Positions 13,879-14,220 of a stretch of DNA of 14,220 nucleotides are shown here, one piece after another. A program made the translations under genes and the position numbers. The notes beneath the pieces are model-generated. The model was given only the letters and a program-made list of their open reading frames with translations. It did not search any database and had not been told where the DNA came from. The DNA comes from CAZOHN01 sp964579325 (GTDB lineage: Bacteria; Pseudomonadota; Alphaproteobacteria; Rhodobacterales; Rhodobacteraceae), in assembly GCA_964579325.1 (NCBI GenBank), contig CAZOHN010000085.1, forward strand, positions 1-14,220. Reading direction: 5' to 3'. How positions within the stretch are numbered: the stretch's first letter is position 1; every line of letters starts with the position of its first letter.

Positions 13879-14220
13879 ATGAGCAACCTTTTCTGGCTGA
13901 CCGACGCGCAGATGGAGCGGCTGAAGCCGTTCTTCCCCAAGAGCCATGGGAAGCCGAGGGTCGATGACCGGCGCGTGCTGAGCGGGATAATCTTCATCGA
14001 CCGCAACGGGTTGCGATGGTGCGATGCGCCCCGGGAGTATGGCCCGCCCAAGACCCTCTACAACCGCTGGAAACGATGGGGCGACATGGGGGTCTTCGCC
14101 CGGATGATGGAGGGGCTGGCCTCCGAAGGCGGCCAGGAGAAGGTCGTCATGATCGACGCGACATACCTGAAGGCGCATCGCACGGCTTCGAGCCTGCGGG
14201 CAAAAAAGGGGGGCCTGAAG
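13879..14220 (+). CDS. IS5-family (IS427 group) transposase, N-terminal part, continues past the window
   Basis: From ATG 13879 the first 114 residues are seen: MSNLFWLTDAQMERLKPFFP, then GKPRVDDRRVLSGIIFIDRN, then GLRWCDAPREYGPPKTLYNR. After this comes VVMIDATYLKAHRTASSL, with the first catalytic aspartate in MIDATYLKAHR. This is the DUF4096-type N-terminal domain plus the start of the DDE domain, very common in Rhodobacterales and Rhizobiales. IS427-group elements usually split the transposase into two overlapping frames. The visible part runs into A AAA AAG at 14202-14208, so the rest is probably made by frameshifting. GGTGGGG lies just upstream of the ATG and may act as the ribosome-binding site. 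Confidence 0.9.
   Translation, partial: MSNLFWLTDAQMERLKPFFPKSHGKPRVDDRRVLSGIIFIDRNGLRWCDAPREYGPPKTLYNRWKRWGDMGVFARMMEGLASEGGQEKVVMIDATYLKAHRTASSLRAKKGGLK
14202..14208 (+). promoter_or_regulatory. A AAA AAG heptamer, candidate -1 frameshift site
   Basis: In the transposase frame the codons are GCA AAA AAG GGG, which gives the canonical slippery heptamer A AAA AAG in the correct phase. A run of six G follows directly. IS427-type transposases are known to use -1 frameshifting at such sites. The downstream frame and any stimulatory hairpin lie beyond the window. Confidence 0.6.

Larger units (their letters stand above)
13805..14220 (+). mobile_element. Left end and 5' part of an IS427-like IS5-family insertion sequence
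   Basis: After TTAG (13802-13805, matching the YTAR target style) the DNA reads GGTCAGGACC and runs about 70 bases to the transposase start. The element continues past the right edge. The boundary at 13805/13806 is inferred from the target motif and from the distance to the gene; the right terminal repeat is not visible. Confidence 0.6.

Overview
The window is GC-rich DNA (by eye about two-thirds G+C, with G/C-heavy third codon positions). It comes from an alphaproteobacterium, most likely Rhodobacterales. The clues are the style of the IS5-family transposases, the Tat-exported polyamine-type binding protein and the dense overlapping operon. No exact species can be assigned.

Layout. (1) Positions 1-259 hold the 3' end of one IS5-family element, which abuts a broken coding remnant at about 256-605. 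(2) Positions 606-10000 are one long minus-strand gene set, read from high to low coordinates: a class V PLP enzyme, an FAD/NAD(P) oxidoreductase, two carboxymuconolactone-decarboxylase/AhpD-like proteins, an octopine/nopaline-dehydrogenase-family enzyme, and a complete polyamine/opine-type ABC importer (binding protein, two permeases, ATPase). Several neighbours overlap by ATGA or similar. (3) Divergent from this set, at 10085-10549 (+), is an Lrp/AsnC regulator. A perfect 12-bp inverted repeat with a 6-nt spacer lies over its start codon. (4) Positions 10646-13565 are a decayed locus: an amidase C-terminal piece, an SsuB/TauB-type ATPase, an NMT1/SsuA-type binding protein (all minus) and a divergent YheO/DauR-type regulator (+). 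Each carries at least one clear lesion (in-frame stop, frameshift, 19-bp tandem duplication or deletion junction). (5) Positions about 13805-14220 are the start of a second, different IS5-family (IS427-like) element. Its transposase reaches a canonical A AAA AAG slippery site just before the window ends.

How the genes may work together. The intact cluster looks like an Lrp-controlled pathway that imports an opine-like or other amino-acid conjugate and processes it with the opine-dehydrogenase-like enzyme, the flavoprotein, the PLP enzyme and the CMD pair. Family assignments are well supported by motifs. The substrate, the reaction order and the direction (catabolic or biosynthetic) are inference. 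The neighbouring decayed locus looks like a second nitrogen/sulfur-compound uptake and amide-hydrolysis system that this strain has lost. The contrast between nine clean genes over 9.4 kb and a lesion in every gene of the next 3 kb argues for real decay, not poor sequence quality.
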